Below the pieces are notes generated by a model. The model saw only the letters and a list, made by a program, of their open reading frames with translations, was not told where the DNA came from and did not search any database. The translations under genes were made by a program, and so were the position numbers. From positions 3,973,289 to 4,037,288 of the forward strand of contig NC_053412.1 of the NCBI RefSeq assembly GCF_016859285.1: a stretch of 64,000 nt of DNA, in the 5' to 3' direction. This DNA is from Xiphias gladius (Eukaryota > Chordata > Actinopteri > Istiophoriformes > Xiphiidae). Shown here piece after piece: positions 23,169 through 34,924 of this stretch; the stretch's first letter is position 1, and every line of letters starts with the position of its first letter.

Positions 23169-26100
23169 AACTGAGGTTCAGCTCCTCTTAACATCATTAT
23201 TTAACGACACCAAAGTCATCTGTTATTACTGTATTAATGATTTCTCTGTTCTTTTTTTTTTTTTATCTCTTTGCAAAAATTACTTTACATTTCACTGCTG
23301 ACTGCAAGTTTCATCCAGTGGGAGCTGCTCCGTTGTCTATTGTCTCTTACAATGCACTGCTGCATTGTTAGGCGCATGATTGAAAATGGTTACTTGGAAA
23401 CACTATTATGGCACTTACAAGTCAATCATCAGTTCCCGGTGACACTCATCACAGCCGCAACTGGACTGTCAAATTCTGTGTCTGTCTTTGAAATTGTTAG
23501 ATATTATTACAGACGCAGTACCAGCATCCAGCAGGGTTTTACATGCTTTGTATGGGTGTTTTTGCAGGGGCCGGGGAACTCTGCACTTTCCCCATATCTC
23601 ATCCTTGCTAAATTACCTGATTTCTACTGGAATCTGGTGTTGTCGCCACAAGACAAAAACAGCCATTGTAAGACTGCTGTAATACGGAGTGGATTATGTC
23701 TAATCTGTACTCTCTGCTCATTCTGACAAAACCTTAATCTTCTGTTTCATATAAAGCTTTTATCAGGTTTCAGTGCAGGCTAGTAATTGAAAATGCACAC
23801 AGCACAGACCTGCACAGTAATAAAATGGAGAATATACTCCTGAAAGACTTTCTGCTCAATAATGCATAAATCCTAGCACACAGAAAGCTAAACATTGGAA
23901 AAAAAAAAACACTAAAAATGCATGTGCATACTTATTTGAAAACCACAGAGGAGGCACAATGCGCAAAATAATCAATAGATGAGTAATTGAGTGACGGTAG
24001 CGTACGAAAGCGTAGCTAATTCAATAAAGCTCCTGGTTCCGCGCCATGCTTAGCCTGGCTGTTTGAAGGTTAAAGGTATGGAGAGAGCGTTTAGGCCCAA
24101 ATAACCACCCAGGGACCACCAGCAGTGGAGGTTTTCATTTCCCAGAGAGTCAAATAAAGTCGCCCGATCCCTTTAGAGCCCCAAAAGCTCGTCCATTATA
24201 GCCGAGGTGAGGTGAATTCTAATGTTAAGATGTAGGAGGCGGTTGTTGCAGTGAAAAATGCTGCCGCTTCTGGATTTGATCTAAACCCCGTTCCACCTAA
24301 CACAAAGGTGGCTTTTTCTTGGTTTTATCTTGAAGGAACGCGCGTTAGCATGGCAATATTCCATGTTTGTTCACTCAATCAGTGGGGAAGCCCCATCGTT
24401 GGGACCATTTCCTAGACTTTGCAGGTCCTGTAGTTCCCTTTAAATCTATGAGAAGGCTCCTAGAGAGAACCTAATTTGGTAATAATTACTGTACAGGGAA
24501 TATAGAGACAGTACTTCCAGCTAATTAATTCCAATTAATTGATAGCACAACCAACAGAGTCTTTTAGTCAAGTCCTCAGAACATGTTGCAAGACTGTGAT
24601 ATTCAAACCTCCAATTGAACATACAGTATATGGACAATAGAACAAATGAATGAGTATTTACTTGGGTTTAAATGCAGCAGTTATTTCAAGTAAAACTCAA
24701 GTAAACTCAAATACCGTTACTGTGCTAGAGCTTTGTCTCTGTTTCCCCTGAGTTGCTACCGAATCACAACTTTCTTTCCAGGAAACTTTCTTGGATATAA
24801 TTAGGAAATTACAGGCTTGTAAATGCAGACGGGCGTATTTTCATGAAATTAAACGCCATTGGGCGGAGACGTGAAGTTCCTACATAACAAATGATGTAAG
24901 GGTTCGAGCTCTTGTTACTGAGTGAAAACATGAACTCTCGCCACTTGACCGGTCCCTTTTTTCTGCAACATTTATTTACATCACATACCAGCAGAATACA
25001 GTGTTACTCTTCACAGAAGACCAGTAAAATGAAAAAAAAAAACAAAAACGGCATGAACATTTATCAGATGGTCCGTCTCTGTCTGAAACTGTAAATGTTT
25101 TTTGTTTTGCCTCCATAACAATCAAATGATGCTCTGAAACAAGTATCGGAATATTTTACAACATTCATATCATAATAATGTGAAGTCAAGGTCTAATGAA
25201 ATCGTCAGATGGAACCTCAAAGCAAATTCTTTTTGCTCTGCTCTAGACCTTAGACCAGACCATCATCTGTGGCATTAAAATGCAGTGAGCGAGTGTCTGC
25301 GTTGTTGTTGCCTACGGCACATTCACTACATATCAATATACTACTTTACAGGCTGGAAAAAATAATGCAAGCAGTCAAATAAAACTTCACGATACAAATA
25401 AATAAATACATGAAAAAAATAAATAGGTAACTAAACGATTTAGAGGGAAATGTAAGCATGTAAATTTCCTATCATGTCCACCTGAACATGGAAATATGAT
25501 CCATATGTCAAATTAGTTTTCATTAGATTATAAATTACACTATTAGGTGTACCACAGTGGCTACATGCATCACTAACTATGGTTTGGGCATATGTTTGAC
25601 TCTCTTTCGTTCTAAGCTAGTATAAATTTAAAGGGAAATATGGTTGATATCACCCTGAAAAGAATGTATTTGTGCTTATAGGTTGTTTTTATACTGCACT
25701 ATGTCAATGTAACACAAATTTTATAATGTTTAGTTCTAAGACAGTTCAATATCTCATTTCGAAAAAGTAATATATGAAATATTAATGTCTCTACAGTATC
25801 TCTAATAAAGTGCTCACATGGCAGAATTAAGCCAACCAATTTGATGATAGTGGATGAATAAAAACACAAATAGGCTTTCCAAAACCATTTCAGCATTCTT
25901 CATACTCCCGGTAGTAGAATGTCAGTCAATACTGTATGGTGGTGGAAAATATGCATAAATATGACAGGATAATATGCTGAAAGACACCTCATATATCAGT
26001 CCTTATTTGCCTGAAACAAAGTACCTTCTTCATCTTAACATATGAAGAATGTAAGTGGGGTTTGGATTCGTAAGGTCAGTTCCGTTGTAATCAGTTTGAA

Positions 26101-26649
26101 ATAAGAAAAATCGAGTAGTCTGAGCAGCGACAGCAACAGCATCAACACGAAAAACAAAACTAACACTGCTGCGTCAAACCATAATTCCAATAAAGCCCAG
26201 AGAATAAAAGCTTCAAAATATTATTTTCTACAGTAACCACTACCTTTACACCATGTAATAACCAGAAAACAACTTCAGAGCAGATTCTTCACAAAACGCT
26301 CCACTTCACAAAAAGCAAAGAAATTGAAAGATGCCTCGGTCGCAGACTGGATTGTCCTTCTTTGGCAACAAGAGCAATACATGATTGAGAAAGCTCGGTA
26401 TACTTCCGGTTTCCGGTTCTGCAGTGTCATTCTGGGTTGTTGTTGTTGTGCTATATCGATCAGATTCACTGTTCTCCATGACGCTGAGATGATACAATGC
26501 CAGTATGGTGTCCAAGTCTGCTCCTTCAGCATACCACAGCAATGATCGCAGGTCCAGGCTCCAGGGTGAACCTATGACAAAAAAGGACAGAATATGTGTT
26601 CATTCAGTCTCTGAAATGCTATAATGCTAAATGCTGAAAAAAATACCAA

Positions 26650-27017
26650 AGTGCGACTGTAGAAGCCTCCACTCTTCTGGCTTCAGGTTTTCCACCAGAT
26701 TTTGGGGTTTGCTCCCATTTAGCCGCGAGAGCATTAGTGAGGTCCAACACGATGTTTGCTCACAGTCGGTGTTCCAGTTTATCCGCAAGGTGCTGGATGG
26801 GGCTGAGGTCAGGGCTCTGTGCAGGACCGTCAAGCTCTTCCACACCAAACTGGGAGAAACCATTTCTGCACATGGTTTGGGCGAGGCCCATTAGCTCCAA
26901 TTAAAGGAATAGTTTGACATCTTGGGAAAGCCGTTTCTTTACGGACCTGCCTTTGTGCACAGGCGTATGTGTTGAAAACAGGAAAGGGCCTCTAAACTGC
27001 TGCCAAGTTGGAAACAC
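26650..27017 (-). mobile_element. broken, rearranged Tc1/mariner-like transposase relic
   Basis: Minus-strand reading of 26932-27017 gives WQQFRGPFLF...PVHKGRS. Reading 26868 leftward gives FGVEELDGPAQSPDLSPIQH and then LADKLEHRL-stop. These are C-terminal motifs of the Tc1-like DDE transposase. The acidic residues expected in the HDNAP and NPIEHLWD motifs are replaced (THTP; PIQHLAD), and a stop follows. Between them, 26870-26907 is inverted: on the plus strand it reads WFGRGPLAPIKG, a segment that normally lies upstream in the transposase. The copy is dead and shuffled. Boundaries are approximate and terminal repeats were not found. Confidence 0.75.
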
Positions 27018-27102
27018 CCGGTAAATTAAACATATTGCTACAGCTAGCAGCCAGTTAGCTTAGCCTAGCTTAGCACCAAGACTGGAAACAGGGGGAAACA
27101 GT
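26899..27102. repeat. dispersed repeat copy interrupted by Tc1 sequence
   Basis: The left part (26899-26931, TTAAAGGAATAGTTTGACAT...GGGAAAG) and right part (27019-27102, ...AGCAGCCAGTTAGCTTAGC...AAGACTGGAAACAGGGGGAAAC) are the two ends of a repeat that recurs at 63172-63342. The middle is replaced by Tc1-like sequence at 26932-27017. Confidence 0.6.
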
Positions 27103-27451
27103 TTATAGGCCCTTTCCTTGTTTCAAGAAAGCCGGGTCATTTAAGAAATGGATTTCCCAAAATGTCAAACAATTCCGAATCATGAAAAATAGCGCTAGAA
27201 CAACAGCACACAACAGAATGTGGTCAACATACACATGCTTTTGGAAATGGAACCAAAATGTCAGATTTTGTGCTTCTTAGGACACAAAATTCCACAACTT
27301 GGGTTGTGGAATTTGTTGGGGGAATAGATCTTACACAGATAAAAAGCAACCAAACCTGAAGCCCAACCACTCAGTTCTTGTTAGCCCCAGTGTTACAGAA
27401 ATCCTCTCTTCTCTGAAGACACTCATTACTACTGGAGTGTAGCTACCACTA

Positions 27452-27457
27452 TTTATT
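27452..27457 (-). terminator. candidate lypd1 polyadenylation signal
   Basis: AATAAA on the minus strand about 360 nt after the lypd1 stop codon. Confidence 0.4.
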
Positions 27458-27813
27458 GGCATCCAATATCTAGCAGTAGTCCATGCTTGAAAAGTCGTGC
27501 TTAAAAGAGGGCAAAAGTGCTTAAAAGTGGTCTGAACTTATGTTTATACATTTGCATGTGTATGTATGCGGCTAGTTCTTTGTGTATAGGCCACAGATAA
27601 ATTACAGCAAAAAGAGCAGACAAGTTTTTCAAGGGCAACTAATTTGATTTGATTTCCTCTCCTGCTAACAAAATCTTTAACCTTGCCGGATGACAGGTTG
27701 CTGACTGAGAACCGACAAGAGCCAAAAACAAGAGCAGCAAAGGGAGGTTTCTTTCTTTTCTATGGTTTGGACTAAGGACAACAAACTGTACGGTGGAAAT
27801 ACGGTGGGACCGT

Positions 27814-28061
27814 CTACGTCCGCGGGAGGAGCATCAGTGGCAGCAGGAACGAGATCAGGAGGAGATGAAGAGGCTGGTTCGTCTGTAGGTTTGGCATCGC
27901 CGCCGAGGGTACGGGGCGCTTCCTCTTAGGCCCATTGCAGAGCGGGGTGTTGCAGCAGGAGATGCAGACGGAGTTCAGCCTCCCGGTGCAGAACTGCTGG
28001 TAGCCAGAGGAGGCAATGAGGCAAGCCCCAGAGGAGGCACAGGACTTCCGATAATGTATTC
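27814..28061 (-). CDS. lypd1: lypd1 exon 3 (last)
   Basis: Acceptor TTTGCAG. Encodes IHYRKSCASSGACLIASSGY, QQFC, LNSVCISCCNTPLCNGP and the GPI-signal tail. Confidence 0.95.
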
Positions 28062-31000
28062 CTGCAAAAAGAAAGAATCAATAGACCAGAGGGATTTGTG
28101 TTTTCTGAATTTCTAAGTTTGTCCAGAAAGAGAAAGTGTTAATAGTGACCGGTCACCATGCAAAAGATAACATCAGACTGAGAGAGAGGTTGTGATTCAT
28201 TGTTCCCCGTTCCTGTAATTAGATTGTTTAGATTGAAGATGTAACGTGTAAGAATCTTGTGTTTTGCAATGCTGCAAAATTTTATTGCACTATAGGGTTA
28301 TGGAGAATTGACTTTCTGTCCGTTCTTATTAACGGATGTTTGTCAGTGTGCTATATGTTCCTACAATTTGTATGCTTGTATGAGGGGAAAAAAAGTCTGC
28401 TGTAACTTTTTATTGCACTCGGGAGCCATGGACTCCCTTATCAAGTGAGGTTGGTGTTATTTCTTATGTGCTCGTATGGTATGTTACAGCAAGTATTTTA
28501 TCATTTATATGACGTGTGTTATTTATCTTGTGTTTTTTTCTTTTTTCTGCAAATAAAATTTCCTCTTTCTGGACAAGAAAAAATTTTGATTATATCTACT
28601 TCAGATAAATTCAATCTCTGCAGGCACAATGTTCCATTATCTGGGAATGCTCTTTATTGATGAGGGAGCAGAAAAATGTACAACCTAGAATTTTTCCTCG
28701 ACGATAGTCTGTGTGCTTGTGGTATCCAAGCATACTCCGCAGAAAGCACCAGTACTCTGCTGCTCTGTCTGTCGAGGCAAAGTACAAAACATCTGAAGTG
28801 TTGCAGGTTTTACTCAAGGACATCATTGCTATGCTACTGGACCCGTAAACGTCAATTTGCAAAATGGCGTGTCCCACCATCAAGCCCACCGCTGTTTGAT
28901 ATGCTTCACATAATGTGAAATAGTCTCTGTGCCAGACAGAATGCTTGACCTTAAACGGTAAACAAGGGGTTGTTGGAGTAAACTTACCCAAATCCGATAA
29001 AAAGCTTGACATGGCTGCTAATGTTACCCTAAACCCCGGTAGCGTCCGGAACCAGCTTTCACATCGCGAGGAGGTACCACATGTTCTTTTTATGATTTTG
29101 GCCTTTTTTGCTTAACGAATACTGTAACTGTAACAAATTAATGTCACCTAGTCAGTTAATGATGTGCCTTGGGCCTGGAAATAAGGTTGGGCTACTCCTG
29201 TAGGTAGTTAGCTAGTTAGCCACACGGTCGCAGCTTACATTATAGCAGATAAACACCCTGTTTAATCCATTCCTTACACTTTCACTGGTATTTTTGGTTT
29301 AGCAAAGGCTAAAAAAAAAGACAGTTCCCTCTAAACTCCTTAGCAAACAGTCAGTTCGACACCCTACAGGCTGAACCGTTTTATTTTCCGCGCGGCAGTG
29401 CAAAACTAATCCAATGTTGTGTCGCTGGCAGCTGGAGGAAAAGTCTCTCCTCCTTGACGAATGAGCTGAATAAAGCGGTTCGGTGAGACAGCGTTTCACG
29501 GCGTCAACACAACACCAAACTGCCTCATGTGAAAGTGAGCGTGAACATTAAAACCACCGGACGGCTCCGCATTTGTTTGTGTAGGTTTCACATTGCAGGG
29601 ATGAACCGATTGTGCTGCACAGCCGGATGCCGTTTCTGCTCTGTGCAAGTGTGACTCCTGTAACACAGCGAGTCAACCCACACATCAATCAATGCTTCTC
29701 TCTTTCTTTGAAGCGGGGCGAAGGAAGAAAAGAACCGATAACAATGCCTGTTACACTGAAAAGCACGGGAGACTGTTTTGACCAACTCGGTCTCTTCTGC
29801 CGGCTCCGTAAATCAGACACATGAGGATTAGAAGGTTTTTGGGGGGAGGAAGAAGGGATAGCTGGGTTTCCTCGGTGAGGAGTGTTTCAGTCTTATTTGT
29901 CATTTTACCGTCACGAGAGAAAATGAGACAAACGGGTGCAAACATCACAGCTAATTTAATGTGCCGTTTACAGGCTGCGCTTGCATGACCTGACAATAAA
30001 TGTCACATTGTAGCAGAAAATCTTCTGAAGTGATATTTTTTGACCTGCTGTTTCCCAGGCAATCTTGTTTACGACCGCGTCCCGGCTCATCTCAGCTGAG
30101 ACATCAGTATTTATGATCACTGTCTGTCCCGTTGTATATCAAAAATAAATAAATAAAATAAGTAAATGCTGGTTCTTCGTGACTTAATAATGCCCTCATC
30201 TAAATGGCAAGGAAATAAAACTTAATGCTCAGAGCTCACTCTTCTCTGAGCGCTGTGTTCGGCTGCGTCTCCAGTTTCCAGGAGGTCACCTTTTTCTCTA
30301 CAGATAAATAGGAACACTGGCTTTCTACCTGGATACTTTTGGATGACCCAGCCCTTGCACTTGCAGCCTCAGCTCTCAATCTTCTCTGGCTTTGCCCCTG
30401 GATCCCGTGGAAGAATATGAAAACCTTGAAAGCCTATTACTCCGCCAAGGATGCATGATCCTCCAAAACTGTATTTCGGTAATAGAATATAGGAAAATTT
30501 AGATCCATATCAGCTCCGTAATACATTCGACGTGGTTGACAATCATGGGAAACGTGTTAGATTTTGATTTTTGTTTTGTTTTTTTCCATTCTAGTAAGTG
30601 CAGTAGTTCATGGGCAACAGCGAAGTAGCCTTCATACTACACCAAACCCTGCAGCATTTTTCCGTGTTTACACTCACAAAGAAAGACTCACATTACAGCG
30701 AACTGTCGCTTACCATCAGGTTTGACCAGCACCTCCTTCTGACACATGTCCTGTACGTTGACGGTGCAGTTGACGATGTACTCAGGCGTGGAGCAGTCAT
30801 TGTGCTTCATCTCCTCACACTGGTAACACTGGATCTGAAGGGCATCTCCTGCACCGTGGAGGAGGAACAGAATGGCAAAATGTACACATTTGTTGCTGGT
30901 TTTATAGAAGACTGTGTTTTTCCCTATGGAATCGATTAGACAGACAGATTCATGTTCAATCCTGCCATCACAATATGATAAGGAAAGAAGCTGGATTAAG

Positions 31001-33492
31001 CTACATAATTGACAGAGTTTCGGAAAATGGGCTTAGAATTTGAAGCACGAATGTCTGTTTGTCATGTCTGTTACGTGTTTCGACATTTTAGGTGCAACGA
31101 CTTAAACATTTTCCTCGACATCAACGAAGCTAACGTGATTGGTATCGATCTTCTCATCTAACTCTCGCCACAACAAGTACGTCAAACTGTAAAACTATAC
31201 ATTAAAACCTAAAACTATTCCTTTGAGATTAGGGTGAAGTTCTAGTTATTGTTATATTAAAACGTATTATATCGGTCCAGCTTCAACATTCTTGCTTTCC
31301 TCTGTACTGGTTCAATGCCACCTATTTCCTGTTTTTCTCCATGTTGTCCTCTCATGACAGGACGCATCCTTCTTCTTTTGTGCAGAGTGTATAAAAGCTC
31401 GGACGATTTTCGGGATCAATATAGGCCCCCGAAAATCCAGTACCAGTGGGGCTCTAGAGTGTAACATCGACTTGTGTTCACAATATTCTTGTTCCACCTA
31501 TTTTTGTGCCCATTGGTTTTCTTCTCCATGTTTTTTCTTTGAGTCAAGCAGGAGAGGCTTTTATAGATTTTGCTGTCGTGCGAGAGCCTTTCAAGATGCT
31601 TCAGCTCCAAACAAGACTAATGGTACTCCATGAGAGTGCCGTGTCGTCTTCTGTATCTTCTGCACAGTGTTGTGACATGACTAGCAGAGGGGCCACTGTG
31701 AGGTGAGAGCACAGCGGGATCCCTTTAAATTCCCCTTTAACCCATGTATCTTTGTAGGTGATAAAGCTCCATTTATGATACAAACAGGGAGCGAGAGAGA
31801 CTTGATGTGCTCTGCCAGTGCAGAGATGCTTCTCATCCCCTGCGGTGGTGAAAATGTGAGTGCCTGACTGCTACAGCACCTTCTTGTAAAGATAACATAC
31901 AGCACTTCACACAGCTTTTGCAAATGTCATCCGATGCTTTTTAAAACTGCCCCAGATGAGCTTTTCTCGCCGCCTAGAACCTCATCACGAGTCCGAGTAT
32001 CCACCGTGCACGTCGGCCCGACAGAGAGGGCAAGGCATCGACGGGAATCGAGCTATGAGACCTAAAGCGGAGAACATTTTTGCAGACAATATGCCAGCTG
32101 TGCGACACCCATGTGCAATGAACGTGACATCTTCCCACTGGCCACGCACTGCATCACAGGTAGGGGGGTGAAGTCTACTCAGTTCGTTGAACCTCTGGAT
32201 GCTTTTTCAGAGAAAGCTGCAGGAAAATATAACCCTCGACACTACATTCGCTCACAGAAAGTACTTTTGACATTGCCTGAGTCAGTGTTTACTGACACTC
32301 TAAATTGTTTTATACACTACACCTGCCAGGTTCAGTTGGTATTTCTATAAGATATCTAGCATCACACGGGCATTCAATCAAAAAAAAAAAAAGTCCTACA
32401 AACACGCCTGCCCTTTCTTTCCCACACAGGCTATCCATCCCCACTGGCAGATATCACTGGTGTAATTATTAAAATGGCACCAATCATTAATCTCCACTCC
32501 AACAGCGCCATCAAACGCAACTGATAAAGGCCCACATATAACAGCACAACCCCGGCTTAATTACTTTAAACCAAGCAAATGCCTGAAACCGCCATCCATC
32601 ATCTGGAGGGAGACTCACGAAACCGAGGAACTCTCTTATGGGGATATCTGTCACACCGCTGGGAAAAATCCAGCGCCTGGGCTCGGCTCATCAGTTTTAG
32701 AAAATTGATCTGAATCTATTTCTTAGTTCCACAACAGAAAACAGAAGCTGATAAGAAAAATAACCCCAAATCCCTTACACCTTTCGGACCCAGGTGTAGA
32801 ACAATTGAAAAACCAATACTTTTCATCACAGTCCCGTTTACTATCATCACTGCAGGCACAGCAAAACATAACAATATCAAAGAAAAAATTAGACACAGGT
32901 GCAGGAGCAGCTCTGGAAACAGCAACCCATTTCCCAACATGAGCGCCGGCCAGTGAAAACAGAGCAAAGAGGCACAAGAAGGCAGCATCAAGAGGAGAAA
33001 TCCCTCATTCAAAGCAAATACACGGCTGATAAACACCGGTTTTATTTCAGCGCCTAAAGACATCACCAAAAACGCAACAGGGTTGCCAATCACCGCCCGT
33101 TGTTTGCTTCATTTTTCCTTAAGTTTCCCCAAGAGTACTAAACAAAAACCAAACAGTAAACGCCCCGTGTTGTATTCAGGTCTGGAGATCGGACCCCAGG
33201 CACGGACTTTACGGGTGCAGAGAAAAAGTGTCACCGGGAGGCAAGAGTTCGGTTTTTCTAGACAATAGTGGCATCAGAATCACATTTGCAAACATTTCGG
33301 AACATCGATATCTCAAGTTTAAATGGTCTAAAGTCTCTGCACCCCCCCCCCCCCTCTGCTACGCACTCATGTCCATGCTCCGACCCGTGCCGCCGCGCGC
33401 CGGCTGAGGACAGCGGCTGCCGCCTCCTCCAACCCGCACCTACCTGCGTCGAGAAGGACTCCGAATAAAGTCGCAAGAACGAGAAGAGGCAT
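27814..33492 (-). CDS. lypd1: Ly6/PLAUR domain-containing protein 1 (LYPD1/Lynx2), complete
   Basis: Three exons (minus): 33492-33444, 30848-30714, 28061-27814; 432 nt, 143 residues (human LYPD1 is 141, recalled). Phases 1,1 and GT-AG junctions agree. Exon 1 encodes a hydrophobic signal peptide (residues 1-16, MPLLVLATLFGVLLDA). The Ly6/uPAR domain starts at LQIQCYQC. The mature part has 12 cysteines (24, 27, 35, 44, 52, 69, 75, 86, 94, 97, 98, 103), ending in the hallmark CCNTPLCN, plus an N-glycosylation sequon at Asn43. The C-terminus is basic (KRKR) and then hydrophobic (LHLLLISFLLPLMLLP), as expected for GPI attachment. Mammalian LYPD1 binds neuronal nicotinic receptors, dampens their signalling and affects anxiety behaviour. 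That function is inferred here. The next gene upstream is nckap5, as in mammals. Confidence 0.94.
28062..30713. other. lypd1 intron 2 (2.65 kb)
   Basis: Mostly featureless, but 28611-29012 is open on the minus strand from a true ATG, and 29350-29780 is comparatively CpG-rich. See the candidate at 28988-29012. Confidence 0.6.
28988..29012 (-). CDS. candidate nested first coding exon (unrecognised)
   Basis: On the minus strand, GCAGCC-ATG opens MSSFLSDL and is followed at 28987 by a consensus donor GTAAGT. The Kozak context is good. The upstream 29300-29800 stretch has more CpG than its surroundings, as a promoter might. If not spliced, the frame stays open for 133 codons to 28611, with an AATAAA at 28658-28653. 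I recognise no family and cannot place a second exon. It may be chance. Confidence 0.2.
30714..30848 (-). CDS. lypd1: lypd1 exon 2
   Basis: Acceptor GTGCAG, donor GTAAGC. Encodes DALQIQCYQCEEMKHNDCS, TPEYIVNCTVNVQDMCQ and KEVLVKPD, the first half of the Ly6 domain. Confidence 0.95.
30849..33443. other. lypd1 intron 1 (2.6 kb)
   Basis: No coding segment recognised. It contains a short poly-A near 32380 and a run of 14 C at 33342-33355 close to exon 1. Confidence 0.65.
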
Positions 33493-33660
33493 TCTCTCCC
33501 AGACGACGCTCGGCGGGGAAACATCAGACCCCGCCAACTTGTTCAGACGGAGGCACGGAGGACGCGGATCCGCTCGTCATCCCCGAAAGCTCCGCCAAGT
33601 GGGACTGATCTGCTCCGGCGCAACTGGGGACGGAATCCGGAGCGCAGAACTCATAAGGCG
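33340..33660. promoter_or_regulatory. CpG-rich lypd1 start region
   Basis: CpG dinucleotides cluster around the first exon (GCCGCCGCGCGCCGG near 33390, GACGACGCTCGG near 33500). An E-box CACGTG lies at 33664-33669, about 170 nt upstream of the ATG. No TATA box is evident. This would fit a CpG-type promoter. The transcription start is not determinable. Confidence 0.5.
33444..33492 (-). CDS. lypd1: lypd1 exon 1 (start, signal peptide)
   Basis: ATG at 33492 after GGGAGAGA; 16 codons plus one base; donor GTAGGT. Confidence 0.9.
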
Positions 33661-34631
33661 CACCACGTGATATTTTCATATCTCAGTCAGTGGGTCCTCA
33701 TGCGCTGATGGAAAACGAATGATGAGGACGTTCCTGTGGAGGCTTTTCGAGCTTCCAGGTAGTGAGTTTATGGACATTTTGAAAGTCGTATGGAAGGAAA
33801 CCCCCCCCTTTTTTTCCCTTTTTTAAAAATTATATCGAAGATGCAGATGAAACCACTTCTGTTCCTCGTAATATCCTGTTGTACACCTGCACTAGTGGCA
33901 TCTGTATATTAGGGCCTGAGTGGGTTTAGAGCGAGCTTTATTTATTATTCCTACAAAGGATTAGATCCTATGGAGGATCTAAGTTTAAGGCACTTTTTCA
34001 CTTCCCAAGAACTCACTATCATACTTCAACTAACCATTCGGTGACACTACGACCTTTTCCCGAGCTTTTCTTGTCTGTCAGTATCTTGTATCTTGAGTAT
34101 ATTTCACCAGTATTTTTTAGGGGGGGGGGACTCAGAGCCTATAATGACCTCGGTGGCAGTTTTCTTTGTCACAGTTCTAACTCCTTACGTCTATTTACGT
34201 GCTTTTCATGAGTCATACAGGTATATGTTTACAGTGTTTGGCGAGCTTTTCTGTAGCCTGCTCCTTTAAGTGTTTCTCCGACAGATCAGTGGGTAGACAC
34301 GATTTTTTGACTCACCCAGCTGTGCTCATCTCAACGCTGACTTTCAACGGAACCGGACTCTGTTGCTTTGGAACGGGTTTCTGCGATCGATACAATATAT
34401 TGAACCCGAGCTACGGGGGGAGACAGAGAGAGAGAGATCATCCGAGCGGGCGTGAACTAATTGCGTTTATTTATACGCACATAATTGCCCATCAAGGGAC
34501 TAATGGTTCTAAATCCCTCCGCAGTGAGCGGTCCGGGCGCAGCCTCGGAGCGAACCGTCGCCGGCTCTGTGCCTCATCTCTTGCTGACAGATTGCGAGTG
34601 GGAAGCGGTGATTACACACGATGCCCGCGGC

Positions 34632-34657
34632 GTGTGTGTGTGTGTGTGTGTGTGTGT
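34632..34657. repeat. (GT)n microsatellite
   Basis: About 12-13 GT units. Confidence 0.9.
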
Positions 34658-34820
34658 TGTTGTGAGTGAGTGAAAGATTTCGGGTTTTATCCAAACTTTT
34701 ATCTCCACATTCACAGACTGAACGGATGAATCACCCGGTGACGCACACCTGCACGCGCCCGCGCACTTTTAGGCATGGATGCACGTTCTGCCTCACACGC
34801 ACAGACACAAATACACACTC

Positions 34821-34822
<2 letters not shown>

Positions 34823-34880
<58 letters not shown>
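34823..34880. repeat. (CA)n microsatellite
   Basis: About 29 CA units, preceded by interrupted CA/CACG repeats from 34797. Confidence 0.95.
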
Positions 34881-34881
<1 letters not shown>

Positions 34882-34918
34882 ATACAGCTCAGGCTGAAAT
34901 AGGAAATAGTTTCTCATA

Positions 34919-34924
34919 TTTATT
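34919..34924 (-). terminator. candidate nckap5 polyadenylation signal
   Basis: AATAAA on the minus strand 2.0 kb after the nckap5 stop. Another candidate is at 35522-35527. Confidence 0.35.

Larger units (their letters stand above)
19835..27451. other. actr3-lypd1 intergenic region
   Basis: It holds the actr3 upstream region (to about 20040), a duplicated AT-rich unit (20090-21000), a mixed-composition stretch at 21300-24500 without a coherent gene, a (CA)n at 23095-23164, and a Tc1-like relic at 26650-27017. I looked for gpr39, which overlaps LYPD1 in mammals, and saw no seven-helix reading frame. The open frames at 21469-21915 and 23271-23726 resemble no family and lack splice context. Confidence 0.6.
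33493..34918. other. lypd1-nckap5 intergenic region
   Basis: About 1.4 kb with the lypd1 upstream sequence, a CpG-rich patch at 34500-34640, a (GT)n at 34632-34657 and a (CA)n at 34823-34880. The plus-strand open frame at 34199-34669 ends in the microsatellite and looks spurious. Confidence 0.6.

Noticed and set aside
23271..23726. 151-codon plus-strand frame, considered as a possible gpr39 exon
   Set aside because: No seven-helix pattern and no GPCR motifs such as DRY or NPxxY. It also opens within low-complexity T-rich sequence.
34199..34669. 156-codon plus-strand open frame near the lypd1-nckap5 gap
   Set aside because: It runs into the (GT)n microsatellite as Cys-Val repeats and resembles no family.
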